From contig NZ_AEJB01000114.1 in the NCBI RefSeq assembly GCF_000331005.1, positions 1 through 36,204 of the forward strand: DNA of 36,204 bases. Reading direction: 5' to 3'. This document shows positions 16,383-23,563 of this stretch, in pieces (the stretch's first letter is position 1; each line of letters opens with the position of its first letter). The notes under the pieces were generated by a model, which saw only the letters and a list, made by a program, of their open reading frames with translations, did not search any database and was not told where the DNA came from. A program made the position numbers and the translations under genes. This DNA comes from Streptomyces turgidiscabies Car8 (GTDB lineage Bacteria > Actinomycetota > Actinomycetes > Streptomycetales > Streptomycetaceae).

Positions 16383-16676
16383 ATGGACTACTGGAAGGTG
16401 GACTGGCTGCACGATTTCCAGTCCGAGGCGACCAGGATCTACAACGAGATCGGCGACGACGGATACGAGGTCCGAAAGGTTTACCAGTACCGGGACGGGC
16501 GCAAGCTGAAGGCTGATGATCTCCACGACTCCGAGGAGATCAGCCTCGGCACGGTGCCGGTGGGGCCTATCAAAGACGTGATTGCCCAGCCCGAATTCGA
16601 GGCTGTCGTGATCACCCGTCAGGAATTCGAGACGGAGTGGCAGAGTGCGTGCTGGCCAGCTGGGACAAAATCCTAG
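16383..16676 (+). CDS. DUF6881-domain protein, possible orphan immunity protein
   Basis: A 97-residue soluble protein with the DUF6881 plan: a starting YWKVDWLHDF, then IYNEIGDDGYEVRKV with a RDGR turn, a VGPIKDVIAQPEFEA segment and a final TRQEFETEW helix. The family is small, found widely in actinomycetes, and often sits near polymorphic toxins, which suggests immunity (inference). ATG 16383 follows GGAGG at a longish distance. It is divergent from lipoprotein A and lies just upstream of the remnant of a WXG effector, so it may be the surviving antidote of a lost toxin. It appears intact. Confidence 0.72.
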   Translation: MDYWKVDWLHDFQSEATRIYNEIGDDGYEVRKVYQYRDGRKLKADDLHDSEEISLGTVPVGPIKDVIAQPEFEAVVITRQEFETEWQSACWPAGTKS

Positions 16677-16759
16677 GCGCGGCTCGCGACGGGCTAGTAG
16701 TTTCGCGTGTGTACGGGTACGACTGCTGTCGCTGTGGTGCGTAGGACGGGGATTGCGGG

Positions 16760-16890
16760 ATGGCTGTGTATCGTCCGCCGGACTGGCATGTACTGGACCT
16801 GAACAAGGTCCCACCGCCGGGGCGACCCGGATCGCTTCCGCCAACTCCCCCGTACGCTGTATGACTTCGCCGACGACGTCGCGAACGGGA
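16760..16890 (+). pseudogene. Broken N-terminus of a WXG-type effector
   Basis: From ATG 16760 the frame encodes PPDWHVLDLNKVPPPG, clearly like the start of the toxin at 13633 (PADWHILDLDKDPTPG). At about 16819-16823 one extra G in a GGGG run shifts the frame and a TGA follows at 16862. In the next frame similarity resumes: DPDRFRQLPRTLYDFADDV against DPQRIRKLAGTLHDFADDV. Beyond about 16890 nothing similar remains. It is therefore a frameshifted and truncated effector gene, with the WXG motif, linker and toxin domain all gone. Confidence 0.8.
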
Positions 16891-16966
16891 AAACCCTCGT
16901 GTGTGCACCTGAGACCCTACGAGAGTCGCCATGGGCAGATAGCCGGCGCCAAGGAACACATTTTTT

Positions 16967-17518
16967 ATGACCGATGACGATTTCCTCGTGAATCCGGAGA
17001 TGCTCCATTCGCTCTACGGACATGTCCCGAACCTGAACGAGGTCAGGATCAGGTCGGTCAATTTGAACTGGCGAGGGCCCACGGTGACGCTCCGAATCGA
17101 CCTGCCCTCTTTCCCGGGTTCGGCGCCACAGAAGTGGGTCGACGCTGGGATGGATACGGTGCAGTGCCAATTCCAGTTCCTGGCAGTGGAGAACATCTCC
17201 CTCACCGCCTGGGATCCGCCGACCGTCGCAGACGTCGAGATGGCTCCGACGGGCAGTGAGCGTCGTATGAGGGTGACCGTAGTCGGTCACGGCGTTGAAC
17301 TCCGATTCGACTGCAGCGAGTCCGTACGTGTCAGTCACGTGAGCGCGTTCAAAACCGAGGCCGAGGGAGCGGACAACGGGCCGCACATCTTCGCGAGCAA
17401 GCTCGATGCTCGACGGTACACATCCCTCCCCGCGACCGGCTGTACGGCGATACCCCGCCTCCGCCCGGTGCGTGCGACCTCTTCTACCTGCACATCGACG
17501 AGCGCGAAGACTCGGTGA
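16967..17518 (+). CDS. Imm50-like immunity protein, first domain, probably frameshifted
   Basis: The first about 150 residues match the Imm50 immunity family: LHSLYGHVPNLNEV, then LNWRGPTVTLRIDLPSFP, a Trp, DTVQCQFQFLAVENISLTAW and LRFDCSESVRVSHVSAF. After KLDARRY the reading changes to poor codon usage and runs to TGA at 17516. In the next frame good coding continues with RLYGDTPPPPGACDLFYLHID into the following ORF. The likely ancestor was one two-domain gene (16967-17799) broken by a single-base indel near 17405-17420. A fusion after deletion is the alternative. AAGGAA precedes ATG 16967. It probably protected against a WXG toxin now lost. Confidence 0.68.
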   Translation: MTDDDFLVNPEMLHSLYGHVPNLNEVRIRSVNLNWRGPTVTLRIDLPSFPGSAPQKWVDAGMDTVQCQFQFLAVENISLTAWDPPTVADVEMAPTGSERRMRVTVVGHGVELRFDCSESVRVSHVSAFKTEAEGADNGPHIFASKLDARRYTSLPATGCTAIPRLRPVRATSSTCTSTSAKTR

Positions 17519-17799
17519 CTCTGGGGTTCGACACCAGGAGCTTCCCCGTGAATCCGCTCGCTGAATGGGCGGGAAAGGGCTTCAACTCCTTCGATTTCTA
17601 CCTTGTCTTCGCCGATGTGGAAGGTCTCCGGGTCACGGGCTGGGGGCCTCCTGAGGCCGGGGCGTTCGACTTGTCCGTCATCGGCGGAGGGCTCTTCGAA
17701 GTAGCCCTGGGGTCGGAGGAATCCGGTGTCACGTTCCGTGCGTCTGCGGTCCGGCTGGCCAGAACGCGCGCCTATCGGCGGGCAAGTGAAGCGGCATGA
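17515..17799 (+). CDS. Imm50-like second domain, continuation of the frameshifted gene
   Basis: Formally a 94-residue ORF starting at GTG 17515, overlapping the previous stop as GTGA. Coding-quality sequence in the same frame begins earlier, at least from 17434. The product has the Imm50 pattern again: LGFDTRSFPVNPLAEWAGKGFNSFDFYLVF written as strands, VEGLRVTGWGPPEA, and VTFRASAVRLAR near the end. As a free ORF it lacks the N-terminal strands of the domain, so function is doubtful unless the ribosome shifts frame or the overlap restarts translation. Its end meets the minus-strand pseudogene tail to tail. Confidence 0.55.
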   Translation: MTLGFDTRSFPVNPLAEWAGKGFNSFDFYLVFADVEGLRVTGWGPPEAGAFDLSVIGGGLFEVALGSEESGVTFRASAVRLARTRAYRRASEAA

Positions 17800-17804
17800 A
17801 GCAT

Positions 17805-18152
17805 GGTCGGCGCTCAGGTCAAGCTCCTCGTGCAGCCTGTCGCACAGCACGAGCCCGGGAAGGCTGCCGTCGGTCGGTTCGTCCGACCACTCGCGTTTGA
17901 GCTCAGCGGGGTCCAGGAATGATTTCCGGATCCCAGCCGACCATGGCGGCGACGTATCCCCGGAACTGCGCGCGCAGTGCGAGGAGTTGATGCCCCAGCT
18001 CGGTCGCGCCTCGGCGTCGTCGCCGAAGGTCACCACGAGCTCGAAAGGGATCGCCAAGGTTCTTCCGCCTCCCCAACCTCACGATCTCACGCAGCCCGTG
18101 GTTCAGCGCTGGGCAGGGAAGGTCGGCCAGGAATTCGGGGACGGATACTCAT
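17805..18152 (-). pseudogene. Pseudogene with several single-base indels, family unknown
   Basis: On the minus strand, coding-quality pieces alternate between two frames. LADLPCPALNHGLREIVRLG comes first, then PFELVVTFGDDAEAR, then ELGHQLLALRAQFRGYVAAM with VGWDPEIIPGP, then AELKREWSDEPTDGSLPG with LVLCDRLHEELDLSADH. Joined, they read as one coherent soluble protein of roughly 115 residues. The shifts fall near 18046 (extra T in TTT), near 18000, and near 17917 (extra C in CCCC). A possible ATG lies at 18152. I do not recognise the family; given its neighbours it may have been another immunity protein. Confidence 0.5.
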
Positions 18153-18181
18153 GCAGCTGAGTACGTGATCACGGAGGACTC

Positions 18182-18928
18182 ATGGACATTCGCGCCGTAG
18201 TCGCGGGCTTCCGTGGCGTGGAGCCGCTTCCCGGCCTGCCTGACAGTTGGCACTGGTCGCCGGCTCCCGGAATCGACTTCGCGGGGGCGCTGTCCGCCGA
18301 CGGGAAGCGGCTGCTCCAACTGAGCGGCCGTAACTCCTACGACCAGGACCTCGCCGTCCGTACCCTCCGCTTCGCCCGCGATCAAGAGGACGCACTCTTC
18401 GCCCGTAATCCCTTTCCGGGCTCGCTCGACGGCTTCGAATTGCCCGCCGGACATCGCTTCGACGCGGTCGTCGGCATCGCGTCCGAGGTCCACCGCTTCT
18501 ACCGCGTGGAGAATTCGGACCTGACCCCCCCCACGTCCGGCTGGCCTTTCCGGCGTACTCCTGCGAGTTCTCCGGCGACGAAACGCTCGACGAGGCCATT
18601 ACCCGGTACCGCATGCTGCGCCTGAACCATCTAGGCCGGGAGCACCTCCCCTTCCTGAAGATGCGATACGCCAACACGCGGACCCGGGGCAGGAGTACGA
18701 ATCCCGGACGGGGGCTCACAGAGCCGGTGCGGCTTGTGGAGGAGTTGCGGCTGATGGAGGGCGGAACCGGGAGCTTCGTCGAGTTCGAGAACCGGCACGG
18801 CGATGTATGGCGTGCCGAATGGCACGGCGCCTGGTTCGTCGCCGAGTGGAACACCCGGAACGGCACACCACGGGAGACGGGAGGTTGACGAACTCGTCGA
18901 GTTCGCCACCGCCAGGCTGTACGTCTGA
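18182..18928 (+). pseudogene. Frameshifted gene of unknown function, two lesions
   Basis: ATG 18182 has a good GGAGG site. The first 118 residues read well (DIRAVVAGFRGVEPLPGLPD and onward), then a run of eight C (18525-18532) shifts the frame; nine or six would keep it. The correct continuation is HVRLAFPAYSCEFSGDETLD, with YRMLRLNHLGREHLPFLKMR after it, and later FVEFENRHGDVWRAEWHG. Near the end a perfect 7-bp duplication (ACGGGAG at 18870-18876 and 18877-18883) shifts it again. Without that copy the protein would run on as VDELVEFATARLYV to TGA 18926. The intact protein would be about 246 residues, soluble. No family recognised. Confidence 0.72.
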
Positions 18929-18970
18929 GAGACCGGCGCCGTTGCCGAGGGCCGGTCGAAGCGCTGCCCT

Positions 18971-19010
18971 CAGGGGATCTCAGGGGATCTCAGGGGATCT
19001 CAGTGGATCA
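18971..19010. repeat. 10-bp tandem repeat (CAGGGGATCT) x4
   Basis: Three perfect copies of CAGGGGATCT at 18971-19000 and a degenerate fourth (CAGTGGATCA) lie between the pseudogene end and the stop codon of the small membrane protein gene. No function is evident. Confidence 0.9.
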
Positions 19011-19259
19011 CTGTGCGGCTTCCGCGGATTTCGGTTGTGTCGTGGGCTGTCTACCCGCCCGCCAGGATCTCAACTCCCCTCTGAGGATGAACCCCCGGAG
19101 GACCGCGATGGCGAGAAACAGGACGCCGAAGCCGAATCTGGCCCACCCTCCGTCCTGGACGGTCCAGTAGAAGGAGGCGCCGCTGAGGGTGAGGCACATG
19201 GAGATGGCCAGGGGTTCGCGGACGTACCAGGGCAGGACGCGGAGTATCAGACCGATCAT
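19008..19259 (-). CDS. Small membrane protein of unknown function
   Basis: An 83-residue protein with two hydrophobic segments (about 13-33 and 41-60) joined by a short loop, YWTVQDGGWARFG, and a charged, Gln/Pro-rich C-terminus. Codon use is typical for the genome. ATG 19259 lacks an obvious ribosome site, so the start is uncertain and a leaderless transcript is possible. The gene is alone on its strand, next to the Tad locus promoter region. No family recognised. Confidence 0.6.
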   Translation of the reverse strand: MIGLILRVLPWYVREPLAISMCLTLSGASFYWTVQDGGWARFGFGVLFLAIAVLRGFILRGELRSWRAGRQPTTQPKSAEAAQ

Positions 19260-19578
19260 CCGGGCAGTGGATCAGGTGTGAACCCCGCGCGCTGTGATGG
19301 AGGCCACAGTTCCGCTGACGAGGTTTAAATCGTGAAGTTGTCGAAGTGGTCGAAGGTGTGAAGAATTCTTGCAGACCTGCCCCCGCAGGGGTCATCGGCT
19401 TCGGTGTGGATGCCTCATCAACTACCCTCCCCGGCACCCGACTTGTGGCATATTCGCCTCACTCTCCGTCGATCAAGCTCCACCTTCCGTTAGTTGATCT
19501 AGAAGATTCGGTGTTGAGCGGGCCATGCCGTGGATAAGGTGCTGATGCAAGAGGACGTCACAGGGGCGATCTGAGGCG
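19260..19578 (+). promoter_or_regulatory. 319-base gap upstream of the Tad locus, presumed promoter region
   Basis: No convincing gene lies here. The stretch is noticeably more A/T-rich than its neighbours around 19310-19360 and 19470-19520, as expected for a promoter region between divergent genes. A small bulged hairpin (GACCTGC/GCAGGGGTC) is at 19374-19393. I cannot assign definite -35/-10 boxes. The first pilus gene follows directly. Confidence 0.35.
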
Positions 19579-20517
19579 GTGGCCGACCACCCCGTCGCAG
19601 TGAACGGGGTGGTGTGCAGCGTGCCGACCGCGATAGCCGTCACCAGTTCCGACCTGGTGCTCCCACCGCATGACCGGCAGACCCCGCCCGCCGCCGTCCC
19701 GTCCCTCGACAGCCTCGACGGCGCTCTCGTGGGGATGCACACGCTCGTCGAGCAGCACGGGTACGTCATCGCCCTCTACCCGGCGTCCACGGACACGGCC
19801 CTCACCCGGCGGCTGCACACCGTGCGTTCCGTCCTGGAGAGCGACCGGATCGCGCTGCTCGCCGTCGATCTGCCGCCCCTCGGACTCGCCCTGCTCGCCC
19901 AGCAGTTGAGGCAGCTCTCCATGTGTGACTTCAGCCCCGGGGTGCTGGCCTCCTCCGCCCGGCTGCTCGCCCACTACATCTACGCGGGCGCCCACCTCGG
20001 CTCCGTCGCCAAGCTCGACCGGGTGCCCGTGTCGCTGAAGTCGCACGCCAAGTCCTGGGTGCCGGGCGCGCAGTTCGCCGTACTGGCCAATCCGCGAGCC
20101 CAGCTCGTACGGGTGGGCCAGGAGGAGCTGGCCGGGCCCGAGTTCGGGACGCGGCTGCTCGTCGCGCAGGGGCAGGCGCCCTCCGACTGGGTCACCTCGA
20201 CCCTCGCCCCCGCCTGGCGGGTGCAGGGAGTCGCCCCCGTGCCGCTGCCCGCGGAGTCCCCGCGCTGGTGGGGGACCGGGAAGATCGTCGAGTTCGCGGC
20301 TGGACTGCACGACGTCTCCGTGCTCTACCAACTGGTCTCCTCCGTACGCCGCGAGGAGTGCCACTGGTGCGGCCTCGAACTCATCGGGGACCGCTGCGGA
20401 TTCTGCGCCGCACCACTCGCCCCGCCTCCGGAGCTTCCCGCGGCCCTCGAACGGGCAGGAACCCCGGCAGGAGCAACAGGAACAACAGTACGAGAACTGC
20501 CCCGAGGTACGACGTAA
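19579..20517 (+). CDS. Zinc-ribbon protein heading the Tad pilus locus
   Basis: A 312-residue soluble protein without signal peptide or membrane segments. The main body is a mixed alpha/beta domain, and near the C-terminus CHWCG and CGFC (about 269-284) form a four-cysteine zinc ribbon. I do not recognise the domain by name. It lies 144 bases upstream of cpaB on the same strand and is probably the first gene of the operon, so it may regulate or scaffold pilus assembly (inference). The GTG at 19579 has only a GAGG overlapping the spacer. The frame opens no further upstream with a better start, so a later start is possible. Confidence 0.7.
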   Translation: MADHPVAVNGVVCSVPTAIAVTSSDLVLPPHDRQTPPAAVPSLDSLDGALVGMHTLVEQHGYVIALYPASTDTALTRRLHTVRSVLESDRIALLAVDLPPLGLALLAQQLRQLSMCDFSPGVLASSARLLAHYIYAGAHLGSVAKLDRVPVSLKSHAKSWVPGAQFAVLANPRAQLVRVGQEELAGPEFGTRLLVAQGQAPSDWVTSTLAPAWRVQGVAPVPLPAESPRWWGTGKIVEFAAGLHDVSVLYQLVSSVRREECHWCGLELIGDRCGFCAAPLAPPPELPAALERAGTPAGATGTTVRELPRGTT

Positions 20518-20661
20518 GAGACGTAGAAGACGTGTCCGTCCCCACCCCCGATCGAGGTTGTCCGCGTCATGCTGCATCCCCCCGGGAGGCGACCCCCGGA
20601 CCCCCGGCAGACAGAGCAGGCCCGCCCCACTACCCGGTAAGCCCCCATGAGGTGAGATCTA

Positions 20662-21381
20662 GTGAACTCGCGCCAGCGCCGCGGCGTCATCCTGCTGGTC
20701 CTCTCGATCCTGTGCGCCATCGGCGCCTTTGTCGGAGTGCTCTCGGTGATCCGCGACGTGAACTCCAAGGTCGGGCCGGAGGTGACGGCGTACCGCCTCA
20801 GGAGCGACATAGCGCCCTACAAGGAGCTCACGGCCGACCAGTTCGAGAAGATCTCCATGCCGAAGCGGTGGCTGTCGGAGACCGCGGTCACACGTGTCTC
20901 CCAGATCCGCGGCAAGGTCGCGGTGACCCGGCTGGAGAAGGGCTCCCTGCTGCAGACGGACATGATCGTCGACCGGCCCGCGCTGGCCGCCGGTGAGCAG
21001 GAGATCGCGATCATGATCGACGCGTCGACGGGTGTGGCCGGAAAGATCGACCCGGGGTCGCTCGTCAACATCTACGCCACCTTCGAGTCCAAGGACAGCG
21101 AGAAGGGCGTCGACGAGGCCAAGCTGCTCGTCACGAACGCGCGCGTCATCGACGTCGGGAAGATCAGCGCCCTCGAACCGGGACAGTCGAGCAACGAACG
21201 CCGAAGTACGTCGACGGAGGCCGTCCCGATCACCTTCGCGCTCAAGACGCCGGACGCCCAACGTGTCGCGTACGCCGAGTCGTTCGCCGAGCACGTCCGA
21301 CTGTCCCTCGTCGCGGGCGGCGAACTGACGGCCGTCCCCGGCGCCGCGGACCGTACGTACACCCTCGAGAAGGACAAGTAG
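20662..21381 (+). CDS. cpaB: CpaB/RcpC-type Flp pilus assembly protein, SAF domain
   Basis: A 239-residue protein with an N-terminal membrane anchor (about 8-30) and an external SAF/CpaB domain. Recognisable parts are LTADQFEKISMPKRWL, the G-KVAVTRLEKGSLLQTDMI segment and the ALAAGEQEIAIMIDASTGVAGKI core written across two strands, then GSLVNIYATFE. CpaB family members help build the Tad pilus at the cell surface. GTG 20662 follows GAGGTGAGAT. The TAG stop overlaps the AGGAGG of the bridging mini-ORF that leads to the cpaE-tadE gene. Confidence 0.85.
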   Translation: MNSRQRRGVILLVLSILCAIGAFVGVLSVIRDVNSKVGPEVTAYRLRSDIAPYKELTADQFEKISMPKRWLSETAVTRVSQIRGKVAVTRLEKGSLLQTDMIVDRPALAAGEQEIAIMIDASTGVAGKIDPGSLVNIYATFESKDSEKGVDEAKLLVTNARVIDVGKISALEPGQSSNERRSTSTEAVPITFALKTPDAQRVAYAESFAEHVRLSLVAGGELTAVPGAADRTYTLEKDK

Positions 21382-21390
21382 GAGGCCGGC

Positions 21391-21492
21391 ATGAGGTCCG
21401 TACGTACGAAGCCGCAGCCGCAGTCGCACTCGCAGCCCCAACAACGGTGGCGGCGAACGTCGTTGACATGCCTGCCGAGGGCGCGCCGATGA
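21391..21492 (+). CDS. 33-residue bridging mini-ORF between cpaB and cpaE-tadE
   Basis: ATG 21391 has a perfect AGGAGG ribosome site 6 bases upstream, better than that of the genes around it. The frame encodes an Arg/Gln-rich peptide (MRSVRTKPQPQSHSQ and on to RARR) and stops at TGA 21490-21492, overlapping the ATG of the ATPase gene at 21489. Such a stop-start overlap lets ribosomes pass directly to the next gene, so the peptide may be only a coupling device. A similar mini-ORF lies at 24907. Confidence 0.5.
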   Translation: MRSVRTKPQPQSHSQPQQRWRRTSLTCLPRARR

Positions 21493-23123
21493 CCATCCGC
21501 ATCCTCCCCGCGACCGCCGACATCGAGTCCGCCCGCGCCCTGAGCACCCTCCTCAGCCGGCTCCCGGACGCCGAACCCGCCCCGCCCGTCGGCGACTCGA
21601 CCGCACTGCTCGACACGCTGGCCCGGCTGGCCGCCGAGTCCCTCGACGAGCTGCCGGAAGTCGTCCTCATACACGAACGGATAGGGCCCGTCCCGGCCCT
21701 CGACCTCGTACGCGACCTCGTGATGCGCTTCCCGGCCGTCGGGGTCGTCCTCATCACCGCCGACCCCAGCACCGGCGTCCTCACCGCCGCGATGGACTCC
21801 GGCGCCCGTGGCATCGTCCAACTTCCGCTCGACTACGAGGCGTTGGCGGAGCGCGTACAGGCGGCGGCGGCCTGGTCGGCAGGCATGCGGCGCCATCTCG
21901 GCAGCAACGCACCGGAGTTGTACGCGGGCCCCGGCGGTACGGTCGTCACCGTCACCGGCGCCAAGGGCGGCGTCGGCGCCACCGTCACCGCCGTCCAACT
22001 CGCCCTCGCGGCAAGGGCGTCGGGGCATACGGTCGCTCTGCTCGACCTCGACCTCCAGTCCGGGGACGTGGCGTCCTACCTGGACGTCCAGTTCCGCAGG
22101 TCGGTCGCCGACCTGGCCGCCATCACGGACATCAACCCGCGCGTCCTCCAGGACGCCGTCTTCACCCACGACACCGGCATCGGCCTGCTCCTCGCCCCCG
22201 CCGAGGGTGAACGCGGCGAGGAGGTCACCGACCGTGTGACCCGCCAGATCGTCGCCGTCCTGCGCTCCCGCCACGACGTCGTGATCGTCGACTGCGGCGC
22301 CCGGATGGACTCGGCCACGGCCGCCGCCGTCGAGATGGCCGACCACGCCCTGCTCCTCGTCACCCCGGACGTCGTCGCCGTACGCGCCGCCAAACGCATG
22401 GTCCGCCTCTGGGACCGCCTCCAGATCCGCAAGGCCGAAGAGACGTTGACGGTCGTCAACAGGCAGTCCAAGGCTACGGAGATCCAGCCCTCGCTCGTCG
22501 AGAAGGTCACCGGCACCAAGGTCGCCCGCGCGTCGATTCCCGCCGCGTTCAAGGAACTTCAAGGCGTCGTGGACGCCGGACGGCTCCAGGACCTGGACAG
22601 CCGGTCGACCGTCAAGCAGGCACTGTGGGCGCTGGCGGCGGAGCTGGGGCTCGTCGTCGTCCACGAAGGCGGCGGCGGCAAACGACGTAAGGCCTCGTCA
22701 TCGTCCGACCGTGGCTCGCTCTCACTGCGACGGCGAGCGGAGAAGGGCGGCGACCGAGGGGCGATCACCCTCGAATTCGCCGGCATGTTCCCGCTGTTGC
22801 TCGTTGTCATGAGCATCCTGTGGCAGTGCGTGCTGTACGGCTACACGTACTCGTTGGCCGGCAACGCGGCGGACGAGGCGGCTCGCGCGGCCACAGCGGC
22901 GTACGCCCTCGACCCCGGCGGCTATGAGGGCGCCTGCGAGAGCGCGGGCGGCGAGCACCTCCCCGGCGCCTGGAACGGCGCCGCCATCAACTGCGGCCCC
23001 CAGGGCGAGGTCATGAAGGCCACCGTCAGCGCCCAAGTCCCGCTGTTCTTCCCAGGGTTCGACGTCAACTGGACGGTGAACGGCGAAGCGGGCGCGGCGC
23101 TGGAGGGAGACGGGGACGGATGA
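21489..23123 (+). CDS. CpaE/TadZ-type ATPase fused to a TadE-like pseudopilin
   Basis: A 544-residue two-part protein. Residues 1-145 look like a receiver-type N-domain, as in CpaE. A MinD-like ATPase at about 150-395 follows, with TVTGAKGGVGAT (154-165), where the usual Walker lysine is Ala as in many CpaE/TadZ proteins, and LLDLDLQSGD. A linker (395-420) leads into a TadE pseudopilin with DRG-AITLEF and a hydrophobic helix (425-455). Glu429 is at +5 after G424, the prepilin-peptidase rule, so cleavage could release the pilin part. TadZ proteins localise the pilus machine at the pole. ATG 21489 overlaps the mini-ORF stop, and GTG 21447 is an alternative. Confidence 0.85.
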   Translation: MTIRILPATADIESARALSTLLSRLPDAEPAPPVGDSTALLDTLARLAAESLDELPEVVLIHERIGPVPALDLVRDLVMRFPAVGVVLITADPSTGVLTAAMDSGARGIVQLPLDYEALAERVQAAAAWSAGMRRHLGSNAPELYAGPGGTVVTVTGAKGGVGATVTAVQLALAARASGHTVALLDLDLQSGDVASYLDVQFRRSVADLAAITDINPRVLQDAVFTHDTGIGLLLAPAEGERGEEVTDRVTRQIVAVLRSRHDVVIVDCGARMDSATAAAVEMADHALLLVTPDVVAVRAAKRMVRLWDRLQIRKAEETLTVVNRQSKATEIQPSLVEKVTGTKVARASIPAAFKELQGVVDAGRLQDLDSRSTVKQALWALAAELGLVVVHEGGGGKRRKASSSSDRGSLSLRRRAEKGGDRGAITLEFAGMFPLLLVVMSILWQCVLYGYTYSLAGNAADEAARAATAAYALDPGGYEGACESAGGEHLPGAWNGAAINCGPQGEVMKATVSAQVPLFFPGFDVNWTVNGEAGAALEGDGDG

Positions 23124-23521
23124 GGACGAGGACGAGGACGAGGAGCCTTCGGGGCCGACTTGCGAACCGCGTCCGGGAAAAGAGGGACCGGGGTTCCTCC
23201 ATCCTGGAGTTCACCGGCTTCCTCCCGATCCTCATCATCATCGGCCTGGCCTGCATCCAGCTCGGCCTGATCGGCTACGGCATCAACCAGGCCGGCACGG
23301 GCGCCCGCGCGGCGGCCCGGGCGACCTCCCTCGGGGGCGACGGACAGACGGCGGGCATCGACTCCGTCAGCGACTGGCTCAACCCCCAGGTGGACGCGCC
23401 GCCGGGCGCGGGGGAGACGACGACCGCGACCGTGACCGTGACCGTCCCCGCGATCATCCCGCTCTTCGACTCCTGGCCCGTGACCCGCCGAGCCACCATG
23501 CCCAACGACCAGGACGACTGA
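23120..23521 (+). CDS. TadE-family pseudopilin
   Basis: A 133-residue pseudopilin. A very basic N-terminus built from Arg-Thr repeats ends in KRDRG, with the predicted prepilin-peptidase cut after G25. SSILEF gives Glu30 at +5, and a hydrophobic helix covers 31-55. The rest is an external beta-rich domain ending in TVTVTVPAIIPLF. TadE proteins are minor pilins needed for Flp pilus assembly. ATG overlaps the previous stop as ATGA, so translation is coupled. The start is made of AGGACG hexamers. Confidence 0.85.
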   Translation: MRTRTRTRSLRGRLANRVREKRDRGSSILEFTGFLPILIIIGLACIQLGLIGYGINQAGTGARAAARATSLGGDGQTAGIDSVSDWLNPQVDAPPGAGETTTATVTVTVPAIIPLFDSWPVTRRATMPNDQDD

Positions 23522-23563
23522 CCGTGAACCGGCAATCAATGGAGAGGAGTTGAGACCGAGACC

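Noticed and set aside
17335..18057. Minus-strand ORF of 240 codons as an intact gene
   Set aside because: Only parts of it read as protein; better coding lies in another frame for the middle section, and the far end is antisense to Imm50. Treated as a pseudogene.
18971..19010. Short tandem repeats as a CRISPR array
   Set aside because: Repeats are 10 bp with no spacers and no cas genes nearby.
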